A DNA stretch of 64,000 nt, from positions 558,001 to 622,000 of the forward strand of contig JASGKK010000003.1 of the NCBI GenBank assembly GCA_047600605.1, in the 5' to 3' direction. This stretch comes from CAYMZZ01 sp047600605. GTDB lineage: Bacteria; Bacteroidota; Bacteroidia; Chitinophagales; Chitinophagaceae. Shown here piece by piece: positions 51,297 through 60,858 of the stretch. Under the pieces are notes generated by a model. It saw only the letters and a program-made list of their open reading frames with translations. It was not told where the DNA came from and searched no databases. The position numbers and the translations under genes were made by a program. How positions within the stretch are numbered: the first letter of the stretch is position 1; each line of letters starts with the position of its first letter.

Positions 51297-54179
51297 TTAC
51301 TGCACACGTATGCGGTCTGTATTGCGGTTCATCATGCGATTCATACCAGGGCCACCGGGCATCATCATCTGCTGACCACTATTGCCGCCCATGCGGTTGA
51401 GGTTAAACAGGAAGCTGACCATGAAGTAGCGACGCAGTACAATACTGCGGGTATCCTGCACATAGTTGTCGCTGGCTGTGCGGGCAATACTCTGGTTCTG
51501 ATTAAGGATATCATTTACAGAAAATTTGATCTCCCCATTCTTCTTCTTAAATACCTGTTTGCTCAGGCTGGCATTCCACAAAGGAATATTCTGATTGTAG
51601 CCCTCTGCACGACCGGTATTGATCAGGTAGCTGAAGTCGGTAGAGAAAATAAAGCTGGCAGGAAGATTATAGGAGAAGTCGCCGGAATAAGTCTGTGTCC
51701 AGTAATCTTCGTTGAGGTTGGTATTTACGGTATACGTCACATCGTTATACGCCAGGTTGGCCCGCACACCTACATCAAATTTTGTTTTGTTGATGTTTAC
51801 ACCCACTCCCTGCGATACATAAAATGTCTTGGTAAAATTCTTACGTGCACTCACCATGCTCACATCGCGGGTATATGAGATATTATTGGTCAGATTCACA
51901 CTCGATCCTTTCCACTTGGGGTTTTTGAATGGCAGGCCCACTGTAAAGAAGGCATTGCCACGATAGTACCCATTGAGGTTCTGGTAATTGGTGATCTGTA
52001 CGGGACCGTTTACAGTGATGTTGTTCACTATTTTATTCTGCGTGGTGCTGAAGCTCAGGTTAGCCGCAATAAGACGGAAGGTGAGAATATTGAAGGTATT
52101 GAACCCGATGTTGAAGTTGTGCGAAAACTCCTGTTTCAGGTTGGGGTTACCGATCTTGATATTGAGTGTATCTGTAGCGTCAGGTACATTCTGCAATTGC
52201 GATACACTGGGTTGATTGGTACGTCCATTGTACGAAAAGCGCAGGTTTTTGCTGCGTGTGGGAGTCCAGTTGAAATTGGCTGTCGGGAAGAAATTGGTAT
52301 ATGACTGACGGGTAAGTGAGTCTTTTTGTGTAAGCGCCTGGTAGCTCTGGCTTTCCAGTGTGGCACGTTGTACACCTATACCAAACTGATAATTGTATTT
52401 CTTTTCCTGTACCCTGAAGTTGGCACCAAAGCGGTGGGCAACAAAGCTATTTTCAAAATTATTGGTCAGGAGCAGGTTGGGGGTTTCGTATTTCTGTGAA
52501 GAGGGATCAAAGTTGTAGGTCTCTTTTTCAGAAGTACTCTTATTGCGTGTATAGGCATAGTTAAGTTCCAGCAGCTTATTCAGACCAAATGGTTCTGTGT
52601 AGGATGTGCTGAACACATTGTTGTTGGTCGTTGTCTTTTGCTCATTGGTCTGATTTTGATTGACCGTGCGGTAAAGTATGCCATCCTGTGTATAGAAATC
52701 ATTATTGGAATAGGTGAGGCCATTGCTGGTACTGCGGCCGATCGTGCCATTCCAGCCCAGGGTAAGCGTACGACCTGTTTTTCCGAATTTGTGGCGATAC
52801 AACAAGTTGTTGCCCCAGTTGAAACCATCGCGTTCATTCTGGTTATTGGTACGTGCCGTTACAGCCAGGAACTCTTTGGCAGGAATCAATGAGCTGCTGA
52901 ATGAAGTATCATTGCTAAAACTCTCCGAATGCTGCAGTGTGAGCGATGGTGTATACAGGATTGAGTTGGCTGAATCTATCTGGTATTCAAAACGCACATT
53001 GAACCGGTGATTCAGGTTCTTATTCTGCGAAATACTTTGTTTGTTAAGCGTGACCACTGAATCAGGATAAGTAGTGCGGCGCAACATGTCCTGCTGCTGA
53101 CGTGTATCTGAATTGGACAGGAAATAGCTGCCTGTCAGCTTCATTTTGCCTGCCCATTCATTGCTGTAATTAAGACCGGCCGAAAGCGATTTGATGAGAC
53201 CGGTGCTGCCGCCGCCACCGCCGCTAAACATGGCACCCATGCCGCCACGTACCTGCATACCACCCATCATTCCTCCACCCATGCCGCCGCCGCCAAATCC
53301 ACTAAAGCCACCCATGCTGCTGATGATGTCGGAAAAAGAAAAGCCCTGTTTGTTGATGTTGTTGCCATTGAATAATATAGAAGTACGCTGATTGCCATTG
53401 AAGCGGTTAATGCTCAGGTTGCCTTCATAATGTCCTTTATCGCCATAAGCAACGAGTGCCCGGCCAAAGTAACCTTTGTTGCGATCCTTTTTCAACTTGA
53501 TATTAATCGTCTTGCTGCGGCTTCCGTCATCAATCTTGGTAAACTTGGCCTGATCGCTCATATCATCAAATACCTGTACACTTTCGATCATGTCGGCAGT
53601 CAGGTTTTTGGTGGCCAGCTTGGGGTCATTTCCAAAAAACTCCTTGCCATCGACCAGCACCTTTTGTACGGTCTCACCCTGCGATTTCACATTGCCTTCC
53701 TTATCTACTTCCATGCCCGGCAGCTTCTTCAGCAGATCTTCTGCGGTGGCATTGGGCTGTGTGCGAAACCCGTTGGCATTAAACTGTACCGTATCATTTT
53801 TTACAACTATCGGAGCCTCATTGGTTACAATCACCTCACCCAGCATTTTGGTGGCCGGGAAGATATCGCCCAGGTCTACCGTTTTCTTTTCATCGGTAAT
53901 GGCTACCTGGCGTACTGTTTCGCCATAAGTCTGGTGAGAGAGTACCAGCCGGTAATTGCCATTACTCAGGCCTTTTATTTCAAAAGTGCCCTGTTTATTG
54001 GTCAGCGTAAAGGTGACCAGGGAAGAATCTTTGGCGTGGAGCAGCGATACGGTGGCATCCGTAACTGGCTGTTTAGAAAGGGAATCGGTCAATTTTCCAC
54101 GAATAATACCATCTGTTTTTTGGGCTTGTGCCGCAAGGGATAGTAAAATAAGAGCTAATGCAGTTAAAAATTTTCTCAT
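51297..54179 (-). CDS. TonB-receptor-like outer-membrane beta-barrel protein (second copy)
   Basis: 960 residues, a paralog of the protein coded at 47264-50074. The signal peptide is MRKFLTALALILLSLAAQAQ. The N-terminal carboxypeptidase-regulatory-like domain reads GIIRGKLTDSLSKQPVTDATVS. The plug motif LLKKLPGMEVDKEGNVKSQGETV with VLVDGKEFFGNDPK matches the paralog closely. A glycine/methionine-rich insert (GGFSGFGGGGMGGGMMGG, about residues 292-324) is unique to this copy, and the C-terminal tail is methionine- and arginine-rich (QQMMMPGGPGMNRMMNRNTD). Methionine-rich stretches can bind copper, but this is only a hint. It lacks the TTAACC box; its upstream has only a weak -7 (TAATTTCG). Confidence 0.93.
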   Translation of the reverse strand: MRKFLTALALILLSLAAQAQKTDGIIRGKLTDSLSKQPVTDATVSLLHAKDSSLVTFTLTNKQGTFEIKGLSNGNYRLVLSHQTYGETVRQVAITDEKKTVDLGDIFPATKMLGEVIVTNEAPIVVKNDTVQFNANGFRTQPNATAEDLLKKLPGMEVDKEGNVKSQGETVQKVLVDGKEFFGNDPKLATKNLTADMIESVQVFDDMSDQAKFTKIDDGSRSKTINIKLKKDRNKGYFGRALVAYGDKGHYEGNLSINRFNGNQRTSILFNGNNINKQGFSFSDIISSMGGFSGFGGGGMGGGMMGGMQVRGGMGAMFSGGGGGSTGLIKSLSAGLNYSNEWAGKMKLTGSYFLSNSDTRQQQDMLRRTTYPDSVVTLNKQSISQNKNLNHRFNVRFEYQIDSANSILYTPSLTLQHSESFSNDTSFSSSLIPAKEFLAVTARTNNQNERDGFNWGNNLLYRHKFGKTGRTLTLGWNGTIGRSTSNGLTYSNNDFYTQDGILYRTVNQNQTNEQKTTTNNNVFSTSYTEPFGLNKLLELNYAYTRNKSTSEKETYNFDPSSQKYETPNLLLTNNFENSFVAHRFGANFRVQEKKYNYQFGIGVQRATLESQSYQALTQKDSLTRQSYTNFFPTANFNWTPTRSKNLRFSYNGRTNQPSVSQLQNVPDATDTLNIKIGNPNLKQEFSHNFNIGFNTFNILTFRLIAANLSFSTTQNKIVNNITVNGPVQITNYQNLNGYYRGNAFFTVGLPFKNPKWKGSSVNLTNNISYTRDVSMVSARKNFTKTFYVSQGVGVNINKTKFDVGVRANLAYNDVTYTVNTNLNEDYWTQTYSGDFSYNLPASFIFSTDFSYLINTGRAEGYNQNIPLWNASLSKQVFKKKNGEIKFSVNDILNQNQSIARTASDNYVQDTRSIVLRRYFMVSFLFNLNRMGGNSGQQMMMPGGPGMNRMMNRNTDRIRVQ

Positions 54180-54317
54180 ATAAAAATATAGGTATACGAA
54201 ATTAGACGTAAAGGGGCATAGAAGCCTGCGCCCATCTACGCAAAATGCATAGGGGAATAGATGAACTGCACAAAAGGGTCGATGAACGGGTCGCCAAATG
54301 GGCGGCCGGTCGGGACA

Positions 54318-57300
54318 TTAACTGAAAAGGTACTCCACGTCTTCGCGGGTAAGACTTTTTACAAAGCTGGTATCATCGGCTATTAGTTCCTTGGCCAATG
54401 CCCGCTTTTTCTCCTGCAGCTGCAGGATCTTGTCCTCGATCGTGTCTTTACAGATCATTCGGTAGGCAAAAATATTCTTGGTCTGCCCAATCCGGTGTGT
54501 ACGGTCAATGGCCTGTTGCTCCACCGCCGGATTCCACCAGGGATCTACAATGTATACATAGTCCGCAGCGGTAAGGTTAAGACCCACGCCACCGGCTTTG
54601 AGGGAGATGAGGAATACCCGCACACTATCGTCTTTCTGAAAAAGCTGAATTGCTTTTTCGCGATCGGGAGCCGAGGTGCTGCCATCAAAATACTCATATT
54701 TTACACCCAGCTCATCCAGTTTGCCCTTGATCAGGGCCAGCATACCCAGAAACTGTGAAAAGATCAGTGCCTTATGATTACTGATATTCTCGGTGATCTC
54801 GCGACCGATCTCTTCGAGTTTGATAGAGTGATTTTCAAACTTCTCTTCTTCATTGAGGATGGCTGGCGAATCGCAGATCTGGCGCAGCTTCATCAAGCCC
54901 TGCAGGATGGTAAGCTGTGAGCGCTGAATACCCTGCTCCTGGATGGTGCCAAGGATCTTATCCCTGAAATCATTTCGGTAAGCATCATAGATCTTCCGTT
55001 GCTCATCTTCCATTTCGCACCACAGGATCATTTCCTGTTTTTCGGGCAGGTCTTTGGCTACCTGCTCTTTGGTACGACGCAGAATAAAGGGATAAAGTAT
55101 TTTACGCAAATGCTCTTTGCGGTCCTGCTCGCCAAACTTGTCGATCGGAATCGCAAACTCCTGACGGAAAAACTCCATGGTACCCAGCATGCCGGGATTC
55201 AGGAAATGCATTTGGGCAAAAATGTCGAATGTATTGTTTTGTAAAGGCGTACCACTCATACACAGCCGATGTCGTGCATTGAGCAGGCAGGCCGCCTTGG
55301 TCACTTTGCTCGAAGGATTTTTGATGGCCTGGCTTTCATCGAGTATCACATAATCGAAGTTGACACTCATCAGCAGCTTGATATCACTGCGCAATGTGCC
55401 ATAGGTAGTGATGGTCACATTATGGTCCAGTATTTCTTCGCGCAGCCGGGTGCGGGTGGCACCATGATGAATGCGGTACGTCAGCTTGGGAGTGAATTTG
55501 CGGATCTCACTCTCCCAGTTGTAGATCAGTGTGGTGGGGCAAACAACCAGCGCTTTTACCTGTCCATGCCCTATCTCTGCTCTGAAATGTTCGAGAAAGG
55601 AAAGAGCCTGCACCGTTTTACCCAAACCCATATCGTCGGCCAGGATACCACCCCAGTTTACTTCCTTCAGGTAGTTGAGCCACTGAAAGCCTGCTACCTG
55701 ATAAGGACGTAATATCATCCTAAGATTATCCGGGGGATCTATTTCACTGATCGTATTAAACTGGCGGAGCTTCTCATATTTTTCTTCCAGTTGTACGACC
55801 AGTTCTTCTTCATCGCGGTTTTCATATAGCTCATCAACCACACTCAGGTGATAGCGCGACAGCTTCAGGTTATTGCTGTTGCCTTCGCCCACCCTGAAGA
55901 GCAATGAATATTTCTTTAACCATTCTTCGGGCAGGATACCCAGCGTACCGTCATTGAGTTGTACAAACTGCTGTTTATTGGCCAGTGCACGTTTTACCTC
56001 TGCCACTGTCACTTTCTGATCGCCAAACACGATATCGACCTTGGCATCAAACCAGTCTGTATTGCTGCTGATAAAAATGCGTGTCTGTGGTTTGGCGGTA
56101 TTGAAACGAAAGTTTTTCAGCGCTTCAAAACCAAATACCGGCGTGCGCATTTCCTTCATGGCATCTACAAACAGAAAGAACCAGTTGTTTTTTAAAACAT
56201 CGGTTCCCTTCAGCGCCAGCGAGCCATTGTCTTCGTTTACAATAAAATTGGAATGCAATGCCTGCAGCTTGGCAATAAATACATTCTCGGCTTCGCGGTT
56301 GCGATGCACGATCAGCAGTTTTTCGCCCTGCGGCACTACAATCTCATCTCTGTCGCGCGACCGGGTTTCATATCCTTTATAGGAAAAAGATGGTTGAAAA
56401 ACGAGGAAGTCTCCTTTTTCTACGAGGAAAAGTTTTACTTCGGGATCACCATCCTTTACCTCCTGTATGAGTGAGCGGTCAAAGTCTACTTTATACTCAC
56501 GTGCCAGTGGCATCACAAATTCCTGCAGCGTTTTGCCCCATTCGTCTGCGGGTATAGTCATGCGGCCGCCGGGAAGAAATTTTTCTACCAGGTGTACCAC
56601 TTCATTGTTCTTCCACAGAAACAGCTGATGGTTATAGAGAAAAAATAAAGGACTCACGCTTTCATTGTCATCCATATTATACTCCATGCTGCCGGCCTGT
56701 ACCTTACTGATGATCTGGTAGTCGCCATTTTTTTTCACATTAAACTGCGGGCGGGCTTCTGTTTCGGCGATGGTGAGTGGCTGCAGGTTGGCCGTCTTAA
56801 ACGATTTGCCTTCGGGCAGCAGATAATATAAGGGAGGGGTTTCGCGCGGGCTGTATAGTTGTTTCAAACGGGGAAAAAGATATTCAGCCACCAGTTCTTT
56901 TGTTTCTGCAGGCAGGTCATCTTCTTCCTGATGAATGATATTTTCCCAAATACCGGAAAAGGGAGAATTGCGGCTTACAAACTTATTGATCTCCGACTCC
57001 TGCAATTTCCGCAGCAGAGCCAGCAATGTGCGATCTTCTTCCGGTAGCTTTTCTGTATCTACATAGCGGCTGATATCGGCCTTTTCGGCTTTGCCGGCAA
57101 AGCCATCATTTTTTTCATTGGGCTCTCCCAGCAGGGCGTCGATGGTAAAATGCGGATAGGCTTTCTTATTAAAATTAAATACCAGGCCCAGGCGAAGTGA
57201 TGGCCGCACGGTTTCTTCTTCTTCCGGCTCTGCCATCACAGGTTCTTTTTCCTTTACCGGCAACAGTACCGGCCTGTTTGGATTGGCCATGGGTGTTACC

Positions 57301-58085
57301 CGTTTGATGCTGCTGTCCAGCACGCGGAGAAATGGCTTGCCTTCTTTATAAGCAAACTCAAACTTGCCGGTAAGGTCATCAGACAATGAGTAACCATATG
57401 CTTCCAGCAATTTATTTTTTTCCTTATCCCAGTTGCGGATACTGTCAAAATAATTGGCGCCATAGGCATTGAGCAATTGCAAAAACACGATCACCTTGGG
57501 CAGACAGAGCGGGTGATCGGGATCATGGTAATCGCAGCTTGTATCAAAGTTGCGTTCTTCATTTTTCCGGATCAGTACGGCATATGATTTGCCATCGAGT
57601 ATTACCGTGGCTTTCACCATCTCATTTTCGGCCTGTTCAATACTGGCTTTTTGTGTGCGCAGGTATTTTTCTGCATCCAGCATGGTAGTGGGTGAGCAGA
57701 GCAGCCGCAGTGTTTTGAGGTCAATGGTTTTCATTTTGGCCACTGTATGACGCTGATCATACTGCACTTCTTCTGCCTGCAAATGTCCCTTATCGATCAT
57801 CTCCTGCAATTGAAACAATGCAGCTGTTTCATGACGGCAGATGTCACCGATATTGTACGGGCAGCTGCAACGCAATGAAAGTCCTTTGGGATCTTTGAAT
57901 TTCTGGATATAAACCTTGTAGTATGTGGAGTAGCTATCGTCTTTTACACGGAATACGGCTGAGCCAAACAGGTCATCATATTCCACCAGCTCTACAAATC
58001 CTATTGCATGGATCTTCTTTCCGCGCCTGATCACTTCATCAGTTCCATGTGTGTATACGTACTTCAGCAAATGAGGTAATGCCAT
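54318..58085 (-). CDS. SWIM zinc-finger SNF2-family helicase
   Basis: 1255-residue ATP-dependent DNA translocase. The SWIM zinc finger is C73-x-C75 ... C83-x-H85 (RCSCPYNIGDICRHE). A large central region of unknown fold follows, to about residue 770. The SNF2 core is in the last third: motif I GGILADDMGLGKTVQAL, motif II DESQ in YVILDESQAIKNPSSK, LCMSGTPLQNN, and the second RecA-like domain with VFLISLKAGGVGLNLTAADYVYIVDPWWNPA and RTHRIGQ. Family members remodel protein-DNA complexes or assist transcription and repair; the bacterial SWIM type is poorly studied. It starts at ATG 58085 and is monocistronic. Confidence 0.95.
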   Translation of the reverse strand: MALPHLLKYVYTHGTDEVIRRGKKIHAIGFVELVEYDDLFGSAVFRVKDDSYSTYYKVYIQKFKDPKGLSLRCSCPYNIGDICRHETAALFQLQEMIDKGHLQAEEVQYDQRHTVAKMKTIDLKTLRLLCSPTTMLDAEKYLRTQKASIEQAENEMVKATVILDGKSYAVLIRKNEERNFDTSCDYHDPDHPLCLPKVIVFLQLLNAYGANYFDSIRNWDKEKNKLLEAYGYSLSDDLTGKFEFAYKEGKPFLRVLDSSIKRVTPMANPNRPVLLPVKEKEPVMAEPEEEETVRPSLRLGLVFNFNKKAYPHFTIDALLGEPNEKNDGFAGKAEKADISRYVDTEKLPEEDRTLLALLRKLQESEINKFVSRNSPFSGIWENIIHQEEDDLPAETKELVAEYLFPRLKQLYSPRETPPLYYLLPEGKSFKTANLQPLTIAETEARPQFNVKKNGDYQIISKVQAGSMEYNMDDNESVSPLFFLYNHQLFLWKNNEVVHLVEKFLPGGRMTIPADEWGKTLQEFVMPLAREYKVDFDRSLIQEVKDGDPEVKLFLVEKGDFLVFQPSFSYKGYETRSRDRDEIVVPQGEKLLIVHRNREAENVFIAKLQALHSNFIVNEDNGSLALKGTDVLKNNWFFLFVDAMKEMRTPVFGFEALKNFRFNTAKPQTRIFISSNTDWFDAKVDIVFGDQKVTVAEVKRALANKQQFVQLNDGTLGILPEEWLKKYSLLFRVGEGNSNNLKLSRYHLSVVDELYENRDEEELVVQLEEKYEKLRQFNTISEIDPPDNLRMILRPYQVAGFQWLNYLKEVNWGGILADDMGLGKTVQALSFLEHFRAEIGHGQVKALVVCPTTLIYNWESEIRKFTPKLTYRIHHGATRTRLREEILDHNVTITTYGTLRSDIKLLMSVNFDYVILDESQAIKNPSSKVTKAACLLNARHRLCMSGTPLQNNTFDIFAQMHFLNPGMLGTMEFFRQEFAIPIDKFGEQDRKEHLRKILYPFILRRTKEQVAKDLPEKQEMILWCEMEDEQRKIYDAYRNDFRDKILGTIQEQGIQRSQLTILQGLMKLRQICDSPAILNEEEKFENHSIKLEEIGREITENISNHKALIFSQFLGMLALIKGKLDELGVKYEYFDGSTSAPDREKAIQLFQKDDSVRVFLISLKAGGVGLNLTAADYVYIVDPWWNPAVEQQAIDRTHRIGQTKNIFAYRMICKDTIEDKILQLQEKKRALAKELIADDTSFVKSLTREDVEYLFS

Positions 58086-58289
58086 AAAAACATTTACAGT
58101 TCACAATAGACAGCACTCTTTTTTTGAGGCATATCCATGCCCCCGCTTCGAAAAGGGCAATCGGCAAATGTAAAGGAATGTAAATGGGATTTCCTTGGAA
58201 AAAAGGGAGCTTTTAAAAAAAATTTTGTTCCGCCAGCACTGCCAGAAAAATTCTTTACCTTGTATGGTTTTGCCCGGCCCGGACCACCA

Positions 58290-59018
58290 TTACTGATGGG
58301 CAATCAGGCGGCCATCTTTATACAGCGGCAATACATTGGCAATATCCGGTGTAAGGCAAAAGCGGATATCTTCTATAAGTCCAAACCGCTCTACCAGGCG
58401 ATGATAGTGGGTGAGTTTGGGCGCAAACCCGGTGAGATTACCTTTCTGCTTGTTGTACATCAGCTCGGCCATAAGCGAGCTATCGCAATGGATGGTGAAA
58501 TGTTTTTTTATCTGGCTGATAACAGATCCTGCAAACAGGGTGTCTTCGAGGTTAAAACGATCTTTCCAGCCGGCACAACCCAGTACAACGTTTTTCTTTT
58601 CTGCAATCAGAAACTCACATACAGCGCTCAGGTTGGGGAAAGAGCCGGAAATGATGGTTTCTGCACCGCGGTCAAGCGCCATCTGCAGCAGGCGGGTACC
58701 ATTGGTGGTAGTAAGTACCAGTGTACGGTTTTCGATAAAATCACGTCCGTATTCCAATGGTGAATTACCATGCGCCAGGCCATCTGCAATTTTTCCATCA
58801 CGCTCACCGGCGGCAATGCCGTCAATACTGCGACTGATCTCAATGGCTTTGGGTACCGAGTCGACCGGTATTACGCATTTGGCACCATTGTAAAGCGCAG
58901 AGGCAATTGTGGAGGTAGCCCTAAACACATCAATGATCACAACAACACTGTTGCTGAGATCATAAAGGTGCAATAAAGCGGGCGATAGCGATGTATGCAG
59001 AGAGGGCTTGTTACTCAT
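58290..59018 (-). CDS. comB: 2-phosphosulfolactate phosphatase-like protein
   Basis: 242 residues from ATG 59018. ComB hydrolyses phosphosulfolactate to sulfolactate with Mg2+, a step first known from coenzyme M synthesis in methanogens. The match is seen in VVVIIDVFRATSTIASALYNGA, GERDGKIADGLAHGNSPLEY and LTTTNGTRLLQMA, where the acidic and glycine-rich residues bind metal and phosphate. Bacteria that carry comB usually lack coenzyme M and make sulfolactate for other ends, for example spores or sulfonate metabolism. No comA or comC is in the window. The gene follows the SRPBCC gene by 69 bp. Confidence 0.9.
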   Translation of the reverse strand: MSNKPSLHTSLSPALLHLYDLSNSVVVIIDVFRATSTIASALYNGAKCVIPVDSVPKAIEISRSIDGIAAGERDGKIADGLAHGNSPLEYGRDFIENRTLVLTTTNGTRLLQMALDRGAETIISGSFPNLSAVCEFLIAEKKNVVLGCAGWKDRFNLEDTLFAGSVISQIKKHFTIHCDSSLMAELMYNKQKGNLTGFAPKLTHYHRLVERFGLIEDIRFCLTPDIANVLPLYKDGRLIAHQ

Positions 59019-59087
59019 AATCAAGGCGGCAAAAATAATGTTTTTCGCCGGAAGGACCGATGTGCACGGGATGAATGACCGGGCCTC

Positions 59088-59573
59088 TTATTTATGCAGC
59101 AGCTTTTGCCATTTATCGGTTTCGGCAAATTCCTTAATGGCCTGGTTGCGCTTTTCGAGGAGGATTCTGAGGTAGCGGGTCAGGTAAAGCCGGTTAAAAA
59201 CACGGCCGAACATACCATAGGGAGATTCGAACTGCAGCAGATCGATCATGATAGTACCATTATCGCAGGGTTTGAAATAATGCTCGTGGCGCAGCTGGCG
59301 AAAATCGCCTTCTACCTGCTCATCCACAAACATATCAGCCTTTTTCATTTCGGAGATACGGCTGCGCAGTAAACGGTTTTTAAACAAATGGCGCGCGCGC
59401 CAGGTCACCGTTTCATCCTTTTCAATAAGCCCAAAGCGTGTACCTGCCACTGCTTCTTCAGCAAAAGATGACATTGACTGCTTGTGCAGTTCAATACTCC
59501 GTGAAAGATCAAACACCCTGTCTGCCGGTGCAGCAATAAAGGTTGTAAGATGGATGGTAGGCATTTTCTTCAT
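59088..59573 (-). CDS. SRPBCC-family (START-like) ligand-binding protein
   Basis: 161 residues from ATG 59573 (a second ATG is at 59564). The start MPTIHLTTFIAAPADRVFDLSRSIELHK is the usual first strand and helix of the SRPBCC hydrophobic-pocket fold. The TWRARHLF, HYFKPCDNGTIMIDLLQFESPYG and final helix blocks fit the same class. Members bind lipids or aromatics; no catalytic residues are clear. It lies 59 bp after gcvT on the same strand. The longer TTG/ATG form was not chosen because it adds residues unlike the fold start. Confidence 0.85.
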   Translation of the reverse strand: MKKMPTIHLTTFIAAPADRVFDLSRSIELHKQSMSSFAEEAVAGTRFGLIEKDETVTWRARHLFKNRLLRSRISEMKKADMFVDEQVEGDFRQLRHEHYFKPCDNGTIMIDLLQFESPYGMFGRVFNRLYLTRYLRILLEKRNQAIKEFAETDKWQKLLHK

Positions 59574-59632
59574 CTGGCTTTTGATTGTTTGGCAATCTCC
59601 CCACAGCAAAAATCCAACCACACCCGCTTCTA

Positions 59633-60718
59633 TCAGGCAAAAGGAATACGCACTACGCGGGCCAGCAGTAATTTATCGCGCACTTTTATGAAAATTTCCG
59701 TGTCAATGGCGGCATAAGCGGTACGAACATATCCCATACCAATGGCTTTTCCGAGACTGGGCGACTGTGTACCACTCGTCACCACACCAATAGTGGCTCC
59801 GAGCTGATCCTTGATCTCGTATCCATGGCGGGGGATGCCGCGGTCAACCATTTCAAAACCTACCAGCTTGCGCTCCAGGCCATCGGCCTTTTGCTGCTGC
59901 AGGATATTGCTGGCAGTAAATGTTTTGGAGAATTTGGTGATCCAGCCCAACCCGGCTTCCAGGGGCGATGTGGTATCATCAATATCGTTGCCATAGAGAC
60001 AGTAACCCATTTCGAGACGCAGGGTATCACGTGCACCCAGGCCAATAGCGCGGATACCGGCAGCGGCACCTGCTTCAAAAATAGCGGTCCAGATACGGTC
60101 TGCGTCATCTCCTTTATCTTCAAAATAAATCTCCACACCACCTGCGCCTGTATAACCGGTAGCACTGATCAGCACATTATCCACTCCTGCAAAACGGCCT
60201 TTTACAAATGTGTAATATTTGAGATTGAGAATATCCATATCTGTAAGTGACTGCAGAATGCGCGTGGCATTGGGGCCCTGTATGGCCAGCAGACCGGTCT
60301 TATCAGAAATATTGTGCATTTCCGCACCATTTGTGTTATGGCTGCTGATCCAGTTCCAGTCCTTTTCGATATTTGATGCATTTACTACCAGCATATAGGT
60401 TTTGTTGGGCTCAATGCAATAAACCAGCAGGTCATCCACAATACCCGCTTCCTTGTTGGGAAGGCAGCTGTACTGAGCCTGACCGGCAGTAAGTTTGGAG
60501 GCATCGTTGCTGGTAACACGCTGTATCAGGTCAAGGGCCTGATCGCCTTTCAGGATAAACTCGCCCATGTGGCTCACATCAAAAACACCGGCATTTTTAC
60601 GTACAGCAGCATGCTCATCATTGATGCTGGTATAGCTGATCGGCATGTTGTAACCGGCAAAGTCAACCATTTTGGCTCCGAGGGCAATATGTTTTTCCGT
60701 AAAGGGCGTATTCTTCAT
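59633..60718 (-). CDS. gcvT: Aminomethyltransferase (glycine cleavage T protein)
   Basis: 361-residue tetrahydrofolate-dependent enzyme of the glycine cleavage system. It takes the methylene group from the aminomethyl-lipoyl H protein and releases ammonia. Family blocks are HIALGAKMVDFAGYNMPISYTS, FDVSHMGEF, QYSCLPNKEAGIVDDLLVYC, TGYTGAGGVEIYF and GLGARDTLRLEMGYCLYGND (whose aspartate is the key catalytic residue), with SPSLGKAIGMGYV at the C-terminal domain. The length is normal. Other glycine cleavage genes (gcvH, gcvP) are not adjacent. It is transcribed ahead of the SRPBCC gene. Confidence 0.96.
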   Translation of the reverse strand: MKNTPFTEKHIALGAKMVDFAGYNMPISYTSINDEHAAVRKNAGVFDVSHMGEFILKGDQALDLIQRVTSNDASKLTAGQAQYSCLPNKEAGIVDDLLVYCIEPNKTYMLVVNASNIEKDWNWISSHNTNGAEMHNISDKTGLLAIQGPNATRILQSLTDMDILNLKYYTFVKGRFAGVDNVLISATGYTGAGGVEIYFEDKGDDADRIWTAIFEAGAAAGIRAIGLGARDTLRLEMGYCLYGNDIDDTTSPLEAGLGWITKFSKTFTASNILQQQKADGLERKLVGFEMVDRGIPRHGYEIKDQLGATIGVVTSGTQSPSLGKAIGMGYVRTAYAAIDTEIFIKVRDKLLLARVVRIPFA

Positions 60719-60795
60719 AAATGCATTTTGATGCGCAAAGGTAAGATTAAGGAGCGAACGGTTGTTGGCCGTTCATCGTTTTTACACAAAAGAGA

Positions 60796-60836
60796 AAGCC
60801 CTGTTACCAGGGCTTGCCCACCCGATCGACATCGGG
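60796..60836 (-). terminator. Hairpin terminator after the PspC gene, with a REP-like stem
   Basis: The stem AAGCCCTG / CAGGGCTT with loop TTAC (60796-60815) is followed on the minus strand by TCTCTTTTG. Next to it lies CCCGAT-CGAC-ATCGGG (60821-60836). The phrase TCAACTTCAACCGAA after it resembles CGACTTCAACTGAG beside the palindrome at 63674. Confidence 0.65.
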
Positions 60837-60858
60837 CTCAACTTCAACCGAATTTATA

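Noticed and set aside
53430..54143. A 237-codon plus-strand frame
   Set aside because: It is antisense to the N-terminal half of the second barrel gene, which has clear domain motifs.
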